This document shows positions 11,196-20,327 of a stretch of DNA of 64,000 nt, piece after piece. Position 1 is the first letter of the stretch; every line of letters starts with the position of its first letter. Both the position numbers and the translations under genes were made by a program. This DNA is from Harmothoe impar (lineage: Eukaryota > Annelida > Polychaeta > Phyllodocida > Polynoidae): the NCBI GenBank assembly GCA_947462335.1, contig OX381707.1:20834404-20898403 (forward strand), read 5' to 3'. The notes beneath the pieces were generated by a model. It worked only from the letters and a program-made list of their open reading frames with translations, did no database searches and was not told the DNA's origin.

Positions 11196-11872
11196 TTTAA
11201 GGGCGGCATAGGGCTTTTTTACGTAAACACTGTATGCATTTCTTATCATGACGTATAAGTGCAGGAACTCGCAGAGATGTACGTCGGGTATCGACAAAAT
11301 GCCTAAAAAGGTACTCAATTACCCATAAACCGCTATTTTCACAATATATTAACAGCGGAATGATCTTTGAAATCCCTGACTACTTACATCTCTGAATTTA
11401 CTCGCCAGGGCTACGTAATAAGCGCCCTCCCCCTAATAAGCGCCCCCCCCCCCCTTTTCAGATCCCCCCCCCCCGATTTATTCATTTGTTCCTCCAAATT
11501 TGTTGTTGTTTTAATACCTTTACACTTCACATCTGTGCAGGTGTTAAGGCCTGGCCAAGTGTGAAGGCATAGGCGGGAGTAAAAGCCTTTTAGAAGTCAC
11601 TAAGGTTGACCAGTAGTTTGTATTAGACAGGCATGAGGGGCCCTTATTAAGATTAATATTTGAGGTGATTTTTTTCCATTCAAAATAAAAAATTTAAACG
11701 CCCAGGGCGCTTTTTACGTCGAATACGGTATAACCCGACTCTATGGGGTTGATACACGTTGGCATGATGCATGTAGCCCTGGCGATCGAGCAGACTCGCC
11801 GTGAATGCATGCATGCATCCTGACGACAAGGAGCATATCACGTTAAGCATTATGCGGCCCTTAAAGGGTTGA
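11196..11872 (+). mobile_element. Cloverleaf MITE split by a second element
   Basis: The left part (11196-11411) has TTTTAAGGGCGGCATAGGGC, ATCATGACG and ACTCGCCAGGGCT. The right part (11731-11872) has the spacer CTATGGGGTTGATACACG, GGCATGATGCATGTAGCC and an end ATTATGCGGCCCTTAAAGGGTT. A small TIR element lies between them. Confidence 0.65.
11412..11730. mobile_element. Small TIR element inside a cloverleaf MITE
   Basis: TACGTAATAAGCGCCC at the left matches GACGTAAAAAGCGCCC (the complement of the right end, GGGCGCTTTTTACGTC) at 14 of 16 positions. The interior includes AATAAGCGCC direct repeats and poly-C. Exact boundaries and target duplication are uncertain. Confidence 0.5.
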
Positions 11873-12072
11873 TTCCCTGGTGTAACGTGGTGTGAAGACG
11901 CATTGTAATGGACGTCCAGGGACCTACAATACTGCACCAGACTAGACACATGAGGGGGGGGGGGTCTAGAGGTCACCAGTAGGTCAGGTGTAGACCTCAT
12001 GTATTGAGTAACATTGTCTTATATATACAATATGCATGATTACATATACCATACTGTGCAACTTGGTATTTG

Positions 12073-12212
12073 GCCCTTCGAGTGTGAATTAATCCCAAGG
12101 AGTGGGAATGATGCACTGATGCAGCGCTAGATAATCACTGGCAGTGGGGTCTGTGCACTATGAAGACAATTGAACATGGGCATTAGGAAATTATACCGTC
12201 CCTAAAGGCTTA
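12073..12212 (-). mobile_element. Cloverleaf MITE, 3' half, decayed
   Basis: The spacer-like CCTTCGAGTGTGAATTAATCC is followed by GGAATGATGCACTGATGCAGCGCTAG, a diverged right arm and an end GTCCCTAAAGGCTTAA. Confidence 0.55.
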
Positions 12213-12737
12213 AGAACTGCATAATGCAAATATTCAGTTGTATAAATGTAGTTTTATGATGCAAAGGGCGGCTTGGCATTTCCCATATGTCGGTCTAATA
12301 CATTCTGTGCGTTCCCTACAAATTACCCATTAGTACTTACTAGTGGCACTACCGTAGGGAGCCTAGTATAAGAATGAATGGGGAGAGAGAAGGTCGACAG
12401 GGAACACTTTAAACATTTAACATTTCTCATACGGTTGTTGTACAGATATTCCAAGATGTGGGACCTTTACGAGGTATGAAACAAGTTATGTGAAATATAT
12501 GCTACTAGTAAATCCCAAGGTGTCTTGGTATATACAAGTATATCTGATAGAAAAGTAGACAACAGGAGCCTCAAATGTGCATGAGAGAGATCATGATATA
12601 CACCCCGAGTCATATTTTATAGGTGTTGGTGTGATTGGATTTACATAGACAGGGGCTGGAGAATGTTGATTTGTATTATTGAGAACAGGCATGGACTGGA
12701 CTGGCCTATTCTGTTTTATGTACTTCATTCCCCCATA

Positions 12738-12953
12738 AAACATTAAGGACCGCATAGTTATTTTATGAGCTATGTCCTTTGTCACCATAATACATGATTG
12801 CAGCCCTCGTGAGGTTCATGCATCATGCTGACCCCGTAGGAGCTTCCTGGTGCATGAACGTAGCCCTGGCGAGTTACTCGCCAGGGCAGCATTCATGTAT
12901 CAAGCCGCCAAAGGACACATCACTTTTAAGCAGTATGCGGCCCTTAAAGTGAC
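12738..12953. mobile_element. Cloverleaf MITE, alpha-alpha copy
   Basis: It starts AAACATTAAGGACCGCATAG and ends CAGTATGCGGCCCTTAAAG. The second palindrome is nearly perfect: CATGAACGTAGCCCTGGCGAG and CTCGCCAGGGCAGCATTCATG. The first palindrome and spacer are shortened. Confidence 0.8.
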
Positions 12954-13675
12954 AACACACTGCGGCTCCCCTGGATCATGATAGCCATACTGTCCATACT
13001 CAGGGACAGTCTCTTAGTTTTATAACCACTTTGAGGGACATCACTTCTGACCATACTCCTACTTGACGCGCTAGTTTATGGGGGCTGGGCAGACGTCTGG
13101 CGCCCCCCCCCTACCCCCCCCCTACCCCCTCCCCCATCATCCACACAAACACATAGCATGTTGTTTATTGAGAGATACAGACATATTTTTAGTGGAGCTA
13201 TACCATTAGTTTGTTTACTTCCATCTCCTAATTTCCCTGCTTTAGATCCCTTGTGGGGTAGAAGATCTGACAACACGTTCCCATCTTCTGTATTGCCAGT
13301 ATTCTTATATGTATGTTTACAAGGTGGTAGGTTAAGGTTGGGCATTTGGATTTAGAGACGAACTGTAACCGGCATGCAAGGTTTTTATATTTGTTTAGCA
13401 AAATAAAGTACAATAAGTGAAAAGGGGTAGATGGCGGAGGAGGGAAATCAGTGGCGTCCTCCTGTGAACGTTCCCTATGCACTAGGTCTAACATACATTA
13501 ATCAGCAAAGATATTTCTCGGCGATCCCATATACATTTACCCGTATAGGCCTACATCATTAGAGTGGAATTAGACCATCACTAAAAAAGTTTAAAAGAAA
13601 TTTAAGAGACAATTCAGTAGATTATATCCCCTGCCTGGGGAGTGTCCATGTCGGTGGGAACGCTGCTACCGGCAG
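12954..13675. other. No gene recognised
   Basis: C-rich tracts at about 13103-13136 are interrupted by CTA. Open frames overlapping both strands (13076-13494) are low-complexity or lack motifs. Confidence 0.45.
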
Positions 13676-14330
13676 TACCGTAAAACCTCGCGTATAAGCC
13701 TCACTCGCGTATAAGCCGCACCCCGACTTTGGGTGGATTCTATAAGCCGCACAGGGCTTCTGAATGAGTGATAGGAAAAACTCGCGTATTAGCCGCACCC
13801 CTAACTTTGCCCTTAGCCTATGAGTTTCACATGGAGTCCTAGTCCTTCTGGGACACCAATGCCGCCTCCATTAGTGGTGACAGCTTTCTTACCCCCCCCC
13901 CCCCCCCACAATGCACACCACACCTAGGTACATTGATATATATGTGGCGGTCACCCCCCCCCCCCCCTTCCCCCTCCCCTTCCCCATGGCGCAATGTTAC
14001 TGTTATGATGCTAGCAGGGATTAGCGGTGGTGTGCATTGAGGGGGGGGGGGGGGTGAGAAAGCTGTTGAAGGTCCCAATGGGGGGAGGGACGGGGCAAGG
14101 CATGGGAGGGGGGGGGGGCACCGCCACAGATGCTACCTTGGTTGCGAGTCCGACAGTGTACCTGGGGTAGAAACTAGGGTCATGTTAAGGCCATTTTATG
14201 GTCATTTTTTAAATCAAAATTTAGAAAAACTCGCGTATAAGCCGCACCCCGACTTTGGGCCGATTCTATAAGCCGCACTGGCGATCTGACTCGCGTACTA
14301 GCCGCGGCTAGTACGCGAGGTTTTACGGTA
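13676..14330. mobile_element. 655-bp TIR element (pogo/mariner-like)
   Basis: The left end TACCGTAAAACCTCGCGTA and right end TACGCGAGGTTTTACGGTA are exact complements. The subterminal sequence GTATAAGCCGCACCCCGACT occurs at both ends and is partly duplicated. TA at both termini and a preceding CAG fit a Tc1/mariner or pogo/Tigger-type non-autonomous element by general knowledge. No transposase frame is present. Confidence 0.75.
13880..14066. repeat. Nested inverted repeat inside the TIR element
   Basis: ACAGCTTTCTTACC, poly-C and AATGCACACCAC (13880-13921) are complementary to GTGGTGTGCATT, poly-G and GAGAAAGCTGT (14027-14066). Arms of about 40 nt enclose a 105-nt loop that carries a second poly-C run. 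Confidence 0.8.
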
Positions 14331-14458
14331 CAGCTTGGGATAACCCAGTTTCCCGCCGCATCCTGCATCTTTTTCAGACTGAGGGAAAAATGTCGTCTGC
14401 ACCTTTCAGATGACACCAGAGACTCATCTGCGACTATGATAGGGATCGTCTGGTCCCA

Positions 14459-14701
14459 CTAAACCCTTTAAGGGCCGCATAGTGCTTGAATGGATTAGGC
14501 CCTGTGTCGTTATGATGCATGAATGCAGCCCTGTTGAGTAACTCGCCAGTGCTGAATTCCAGCGTCATGCTGACCCTACAGGGCCCCGTACGGTCGGCAT
14601 GATGCTTGACTAGAGACCTGCTGCGTAGACTCGCCAGGGCTGCTTTCATGCATCATGACGACCAAGGACATTAAAGCACCATGCAGCCTCTAAAGGGTTA
14701 A
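14459..14701. mobile_element. Cloverleaf MITE, near-complete alpha-alpha copy
   Basis: It starts CTAAACCCTTTAAGGGCCGC and ends GCCTCTAAAGGGTTAA. It has two palindromes (GATGCATGAATGCAGCCC with CGCCAGTGCTG; and GACTCGCCAGGGCTGC) and a spacer-stem pair CTGACCCT with ACGGTCGG. Confidence 0.9.
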
Positions 14702-15201
14702 GCCGCCCACAGGGTATAGCTGTGGTTCTTGTCACTGGTGGACAGATATGTGTTCTGGGTAAGTAGCCATGGGAACGGGGCAAACTGTAAACAACAGCAG
14801 GGGATGTGTCTCCATTCTGAGAAGGGGGTGGGACCCCTACAGGGCTCCACGAGGTACCGTTTACCACTGAGTTCAATGGGCATGTTTTTGTGAAGTTTAA
14901 TCAGTGGTACAGAGTTCATGGAATCATGTGTTGTCATCTGTATTTGCTGTTTTGTTCATTTATTTATTTATCATTCACATGATGCTTTTCATCTACAAAA
15001 CAACTAGTAGTGATCTTATATCAAACTAAAACTGGATATGTCACTGGGTGCAGGTGCATTGTGGCCATTGTGGACATTGACTGTATGGACAGAAACCACA
15101 CGGTACACATGGTTCACCGTTCAGAGGCTGACCATTCCCTGCACATTCTGTCAGATTCCGTGTGTTCTGTATACCTTTAGATCTCAGGGCACCATCTGTT
15201 A
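14702..15201. other. No recognisable feature
   Basis: Single-copy-looking sequence without a supported reading frame; overlapping minus frames of 70-79 codons have no motif. Confidence 0.45.
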
Positions 15202-15463
15202 TTAACCCTTTACGGACGGCATCATGCCTCAAGGTGTCATGGTAATTTGTTATTATCATGAACCAATGCAGTTACGGAGGAGAGTTTATAATAGCTGGCG
15301 AGTAACGTGCTGAAGCTGCATTGCTGCATCATGCAGACCCTTCATGAGTGTATCAACCCCGTATGGCTGCCATGATGCACATATACAGCACTGGCGAGTT
15401 CCTTCAGGCTGTGCTGCATGCATGCATCATGCCGACCAAAGGGCATCTGTGCTGCAATGCTAT
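15202..15463 (-). mobile_element. Cloverleaf MITE, beta-alpha copy
   Basis: It starts TTAACCCTTTACGGACGGC, then beta-type ATGCCTCAAGG and CATGAACCAATGCAG. Spacer CCCTTCATGAGTGTATCAACC, then a second palindrome with GCACTGGCGAG. The terminal AAAGGGTTAA is not seen, so the distal end is truncated. Confidence 0.8.
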
Positions 15464-15937
15464 GGTGAACAAACGGGAGAGTGCTTTCTAGTACAGAGTG
15501 CTTTCTAGTCGTCTCTGCTACATTTTTCTTCCCCTCCACAATCTCTTACAGATGGCTCGATCAGCAGGGACACTGCCATACTTCTCACCCGTCCAAAGAG
15601 GCTCGCCGATACGGCTATTAGGCCACATTCTTCTTTTTTCAAAGGTGTGTTTGAGGCACCCCGACCCAAGCTCTCAAATGTGGCCGACCCTAGCATCTTT
15701 TCTGAATTGTAGGTTTTTTTTAAAACAATTTCTGTCTTTTATCCTTTTTTTTTTAATGCAATTTTTGGTCCAGAAAAAGAGTCACACCGTCTGATCTGAA
15801 AATCTTCCATTGACCTCAGTGACCTAGAGATGTCTTAACAGAGTTACCTCTAAGTATCTTGATTACTGGAGAAACCATTGATTTATCCTGATGACCTGAT
15901 GAGATGTGGTGATTCACTCCTGATATTCAAGATCAAA
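15464..15937. other. No recognisable feature
   Basis: T-rich stretches (15713-15780) and short frames without motifs. Confidence 0.45.
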
Positions 15938-16032
15938 ACAAAAAAAAAAATCATTTTTTAAAATTCTACCTACCTCGTACCTACCCAAATTCTCAGGCCA
16001 TGTTGCCTGAAACACACCTCATTATTTTGGCC
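15938..16032. mobile_element. Solitary end of the GGCC-terminal family
   Basis: CTACCTACCTCG and CCTGAAACACACCTC followed by ATTTTGGCC match the right end of the element at 30241-30620 (ACTTGAAACACACCTC, then T-run and GGCC). No left partner was found. Confidence 0.5.
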
Positions 16033-17017
16033 TTACATTTTATATACATTTTTGTACTACACTAAAGCAGAGGGCACTGCAGTGTAGAACCATTAAAAGT
16101 AAAGCAGAAACCCCTGACCCGTCCTTGATCCTCACATAGACGTACAAGTGGGTGACTAGCTGAGTCATCCTTTACGGGAAGCTTCCACTTCGTAAAAAGT
16201 GATGTACATTTTTTTTACCGGCCTCCTTTCCTTTTTGTTTCCTTTCACTGTTTTGGGACACCCCTACACCGGCAGCCTTGTGGGCGTATATTCACAGTTG
16301 GCTCACAAAAGCAAATAGGAGCGTACGTCGCCGTGGGAGTAAGTGGTTTAGGATGGTCCTGGTTAGAATGGGAAAACATGGATATATGTGTGGGGACATC
16401 ATGTCAGGGCAGGCTGGCCACATCATACCATTAGGTCCAATTTTTTTTGTTTCCCTTGCTGGAATCTTTTATAAGATCCATGGATTAAACCAGTTGTGTT
16501 ACAAAGTGTAATGTGTGTGTGTGGGGGTGGGGGGGTGGGGGGGGGGGGCTATATACTAGAGGGGTAAGATCGCCCCTTTTCCTTTTATGGTTTTGACTTT
16601 CCTTTTACAGCCTTCCCTTTTCAAATGTTGCATTTGTTTCACAGTCAATCTCAAATTACTTACAAGAGACAGCGACATTTGAGCTCATGTGTTGACAAAT
16701 TGTCCTTGATATTTCCAGAAGGACGATTTAACAGCAGTAGGTCTAGCGGACATCAACATGTTTACAACACACGTCTATGTTTTCATGCTGCCCGTGTGTC
16801 CCTAATTTACAGGAACGTTCACACATGGCGTTACTGGTTATGGACATTTTCTCTTGTTATTGATTGCTCATAACATGTTACACATTTTGCCCTGATCCAC
16901 TTTCTTCCTAGACTCCCCCCTCCATGTTGCTACTATTGTGAATTCATTTTATCCCCCTTTTTTAATACCATATAGCCCCGGTACACTTTGTAACAATTAG
17001 CCTCATGACCCAGCCAA
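16033..17017. other. No gene recognised
   Basis: A long G-rich tract lies at about 16519-16549 (GTGTGTGGGGGTGGGG type). Short frames at 16278-16511 and 16625-16873 have no identifiable domain. Confidence 0.45.
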
Positions 17018-17042
17018 AAACGTCATTTGTAAACGTTCTCTA
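17018..17042. mobile_element. Solitary end of the GGGAACGTTCACAAATGACG family
   Basis: AACGTCATTTGTAAACGTTCTC is the complement of the family terminal repeat with few changes. The opposite end was not located. Confidence 0.4.
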
Positions 17043-17805
17043 TATGTAAGCCTCTACTACAGGTAGTACCCGGTAGTATGTAGTAACCATCTACCTCATC
17101 CAGGTGTGCTGCCCTTACAGGTATGTACAAGTATGGCTGACCCCTCATGTTACCACACATCACGTAGACAGCCACGTTTTACACCCTCTATGTTTTATTA
17201 CACCAGGGGAGAGACAGAGGACAGCCCTTGACCTGGTTTCTCTTTTCTTTTTTATCAGACTTAATTGACCAGAGACTATTATACGCTTGGTCCATAACAC
17301 AAATGTACAACTTGGGAACCTGCACTATAAATGTAACATATACGTTTAAAGTGCAGATGTATCTCATAAAGTTCAAGAACCAATCCACAAAAATCCAGGA
17401 AGAATCTGAAGACATTCATCACTGGAAGTTGTTTAATTCCATGCTGTAAAAAAGGGACAACTCAAAAACCATCTTGTGTGTAAGATGCACTCCTTTTTTG
17501 TTATCCCCTTTAAAAATAACTGTAAGTACATGTACAATGGCGCTTTTATCTGAAACAAGATACATCCATTGTCAAACACAGGATGGGATCTCATCCCTTC
17601 TTTTACCCTTTAAAAAAAAGAGAGGATTGGCCAATTTGATACTGACAGAGTGTGTTAAAAACAACAGGTATTATAAATCTGTTTGAAGAACAACTTAATA
17701 TGTGCTCCCTCAGGACAGGTACTGCAGAAGACGGAAGGGGAGCCTGTTGTGTACAGACTCTTGTGATCCAGCTTGGCAGCCCTACTGACCCAGAATCCTG
17801 TCCAA
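17043..17805. other. No recognisable feature
   Basis: AT-rich; open frames on both strands at 17188-17449 overlap each other and lack motifs. Confidence 0.45.
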
Positions 17806-17916
17806 CTAACCCTTTAAGGACCGCAACGTGCTTTAATGTGCCATGCCTTTAGTTGTCATGATTCATGAATGCAGCAGTAGTCATGCATCATACCGACCAC
17901 ACAAGGTTGATACACT

Positions 17917-17924
17917 CCTAAGGG
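17917..17924. repeat. 8-bp target-site duplication, left copy
   Basis: CCTAAGGG immediately precedes the hAT MITE. The identical octamer follows it at 18364-18371. Confidence 0.9.
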
Positions 17925-18363
17925 TAGGGATGTCATTGGTATCGAATTTTATGAGTTATCAGTTATTCACTATTTGGTGTCGATTTAGGTAATATATCAG
18001 TTATTCATTATGTAAAAGGAATTGGTAGATTAGACCACATTTTCTAAATTTTAGGTTACAGACACAGTAGAAAATTACAGTAAAGAAGCTGAAATGAAAG
18101 AAAATTTTAATATCTTTTTTTTTGGGGGGGGGGGGGATAAAAATAACACTAAAATTTGTAATATTTGGAATAACATTTTGTCTTTCACTTTTTACTACCT
18201 AAATACCTTAAAAATGGTCCGATTTACATGCTGTAAAAACTGACATTAAGCACAAAAAGAATCCAAGATGGTGGGGTATCGATACCCCTTGATTATCGAT
18301 TCAGTTATCCAATACATAAAAAATGGCGATGTATCGATACCTATGATACCAATGACATCCCTA
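17925..18363. mobile_element. 439-bp hAT-type MITE
   Basis: It begins TAGGGATGTCATTGGTATCG and ends ATACCAATGACATCCCTA, complementary ends typical of hAT elements. It is flanked by a perfect 8-bp duplication, the length hAT transposases make. Subterminal GTTATCAGTTATTCA motifs and a TATCGATAC palindrome are present. A poly-G run lies in the middle. No transposase frame; non-autonomous. Confidence 0.92.
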
Positions 18364-18483
18364 CCTAAGGGGGTCGGCATCATGAATGTAGCCCTGGTGA
18401 GTTGACTCACAAAGCTACATTCCCATATTATGACGATAAAGGGCATAACACATTAACGCACTATTCTGCCTTTAAAGGGTTAA

Positions 18484-18975
18484 TGGCTCCCCTACACGCA
18501 CTCTGCCGCAGACACCAATTGTACACATGGCTGCCAAATAACCACTTCTCAACTTACTAACCCATGCCAAGAGGTTTCATAAATTGACCTTAACATGTTG
18601 GCATATTGGCAATTCATTCCAAATTCGCTATGCTTATATGTAGGTTATGATTATAATCAAATGTTTTCAATAAACATGGATTGGATCTAAATTTTGTGTG
18701 GGAGTGATAGGGGGCGTAGTGATACGTCAATATGTAATACATGCGATGCAGAAGTAATAATATAGTCATTATTCTGGAATAAGCTTATTACTCTCTAAAC
18801 ATATACAATTTGCAACTTTTCTACATCACCAGTGTGTACTTTATTTATACCAGGTCTTCTCGTTAGGGACCACACTAGGCCCCTGTCTGCCCCAAACAAT
18901 ACTATAGACTTTGCTTTGTTAAGTGATTACTTCAATTACCAGATAGTTAGCTCTTTACATATCATGCTTTGGCTG
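18484..18975. other. No recognisable feature
   Basis: AT-rich sequence without frame or repeat that I can identify. Confidence 0.5.
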
Positions 18976-19996
18976 TAGGGTAAAGGCACCCATTCCGGAC
19001 GCTCCTGGACCATTATTACGTGACCATCTTTAGCTGATCGATTTGGCCCATTTAAAGTATGCCATTTTTTATATCATTACACCAAGTGACACATACGATA
19101 CATCAGGTTATATCCCTGAAGGAATTGCATTTCAATTCCTCCCTTAAGTACAAATAAGACTGCATCTAAAATATTGATTTCTAAAGGTTGAATTGAACCT
19201 AAAGTCGGACACTTCATGGCAGAAATGATCCTTGAGTCAGACACTATGATATGATAATGATATACAGTAGGTTTTTAGATGATATTCTAGAAAATGAAGG
19301 CAGACTCAACATACTTATATGTCCCGCAGACAGGTAGTCAATGGAAGAATCTTTTTTTCATCTAGAGCAATTCTGCTTGAACTCAATGTTCAGTGCCTGG
19401 TTTAGGAAGTCTATTTCTAGTCCACCTATTAATATTAATATTTTGAAGGATTTTCTGTATCAGATTATCAGCATAAGACCTGAGAACAGTGAAATAGCTG
19501 TAGCAGATGAAAAAAGCATTATATAAACCTCCCTATTCATGTCATAATTGGTGTCTGACTCTGGTTATTATTAGTGTCCGACTTTAGGTGCAATTTGATG
19601 CTTAGAATGGATCCCCTCTTACAAAGTATTATGGGTAATTTAAAATAATATTTATTGATCTGAACTATCACAAAAATATATATCTTGCTTGTATTCCCCC
19701 TAGGGATGCTGTAACTACAAAGCGAAAGCCATTATAGATTGAACAAGGAAACCAAATTTCCCATTTGCTATTGACTTTCATCTTGAAAATATTGCAAAAA
19801 CACCCCGAGTTCATGCAGTCATTGCACCATGTATAAGATGGCTAATATTTGGTATATTGTATTTGTTAGAATGAAAAACACATCAGGTTTCAATTTTAGT
19901 TGACACAAAAGTCAGCTTATTTATATTGGGTATGTAATTCAAACCCAATGGTGTCCGACTCAAGGTGTCTGTCCGACTCAGGGTGCCTCTACCCTA
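18976..19996. mobile_element. About 1-kb TIR element with subterminal motif array
   Basis: TAGGGTAAAGGCACCC at the left pairs with GGGTGCCTCTACCCTA at the right (15 of 16). The motif GTGTCCGACT or its complement recurs about six times (near 19204, 19231, 19549, 19576, 19949, 19965), like transposase-binding subterminal repeats. No long frame. The target duplication is not clear; TA at both ends is possible. Confidence 0.6.
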
Positions 19997-20086
19997 GGCC
20001 CTATCTGTTAATCAAAATAGAGATGGGCAGACAACATATCCATTCACCCATGATGGAGATATTTAACAATGTAAACCATCACCTAG

Positions 20087-20230
20087 GGAACGTTCATAAA
20101 TGATGTAACCTATATTTAGGACCTTTTCTAAGAACCTTCCCACAGACACCCTTGTTACTATTTTTGGGCAAATTGGCCTCTACAAATGTATGGCCGAAAT
20201 CACGATCACGCTGCGTCACTAAAACTAAAT
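20087..20230. mobile_element. GGGAACGTTC-family element, left part
   Basis: GGGAACGTTCATAAATGATGTAACCT, AAATTGGCCTCTACAAATG and TATGGCCGAAATCACG match the copy at 29866-30024. The right terminal repeat is absent; the sequence runs into a cloverleaf fragment instead. Confidence 0.65.
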
Positions 20231-20241
20231 ACACCCACCTC

Positions 20242-20292
20242 CTTTGGGAGTATATCAAGCCCGTTAGGCATGATACATGAATGCCTAACGGG
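20242..20292 (-). mobile_element. Cloverleaf MITE fragment 5' of the LINE, with hairpin
   Basis: GGGAGTATATCAAGCCCGTTAGG and CATGATACATGAATG are spacer plus the second palindrome's left arm. CCCGTTAGGCAT (20260-20271) is exactly complementary to ATGCCTAACGGG (20281-20292) around a 9-nt loop, a hairpin not seen in other copies. Confidence 0.7.
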
Positions 20293-20327
20293 AATGCCTG
20301 AAGGGACGGGTGGGCAAATAGACTACA

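Larger units (their letters stand above)
17806..18483 (+). mobile_element. Cloverleaf MITE interrupted by a hAT MITE
   Basis: The left part (17806-17924) starts CTAACCCTTTAAGGACCGC and reaches the spacer GGTTGATACACTCCTAAGGG. The right part (18364-18483) resumes at CCTAAGGGGGTCGGCATCATG and ends GCCTTTAAAGGGTTAA. Removing the insert and one target copy restores a normal cloverleaf element of about 230 bp. Confidence 0.9.
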
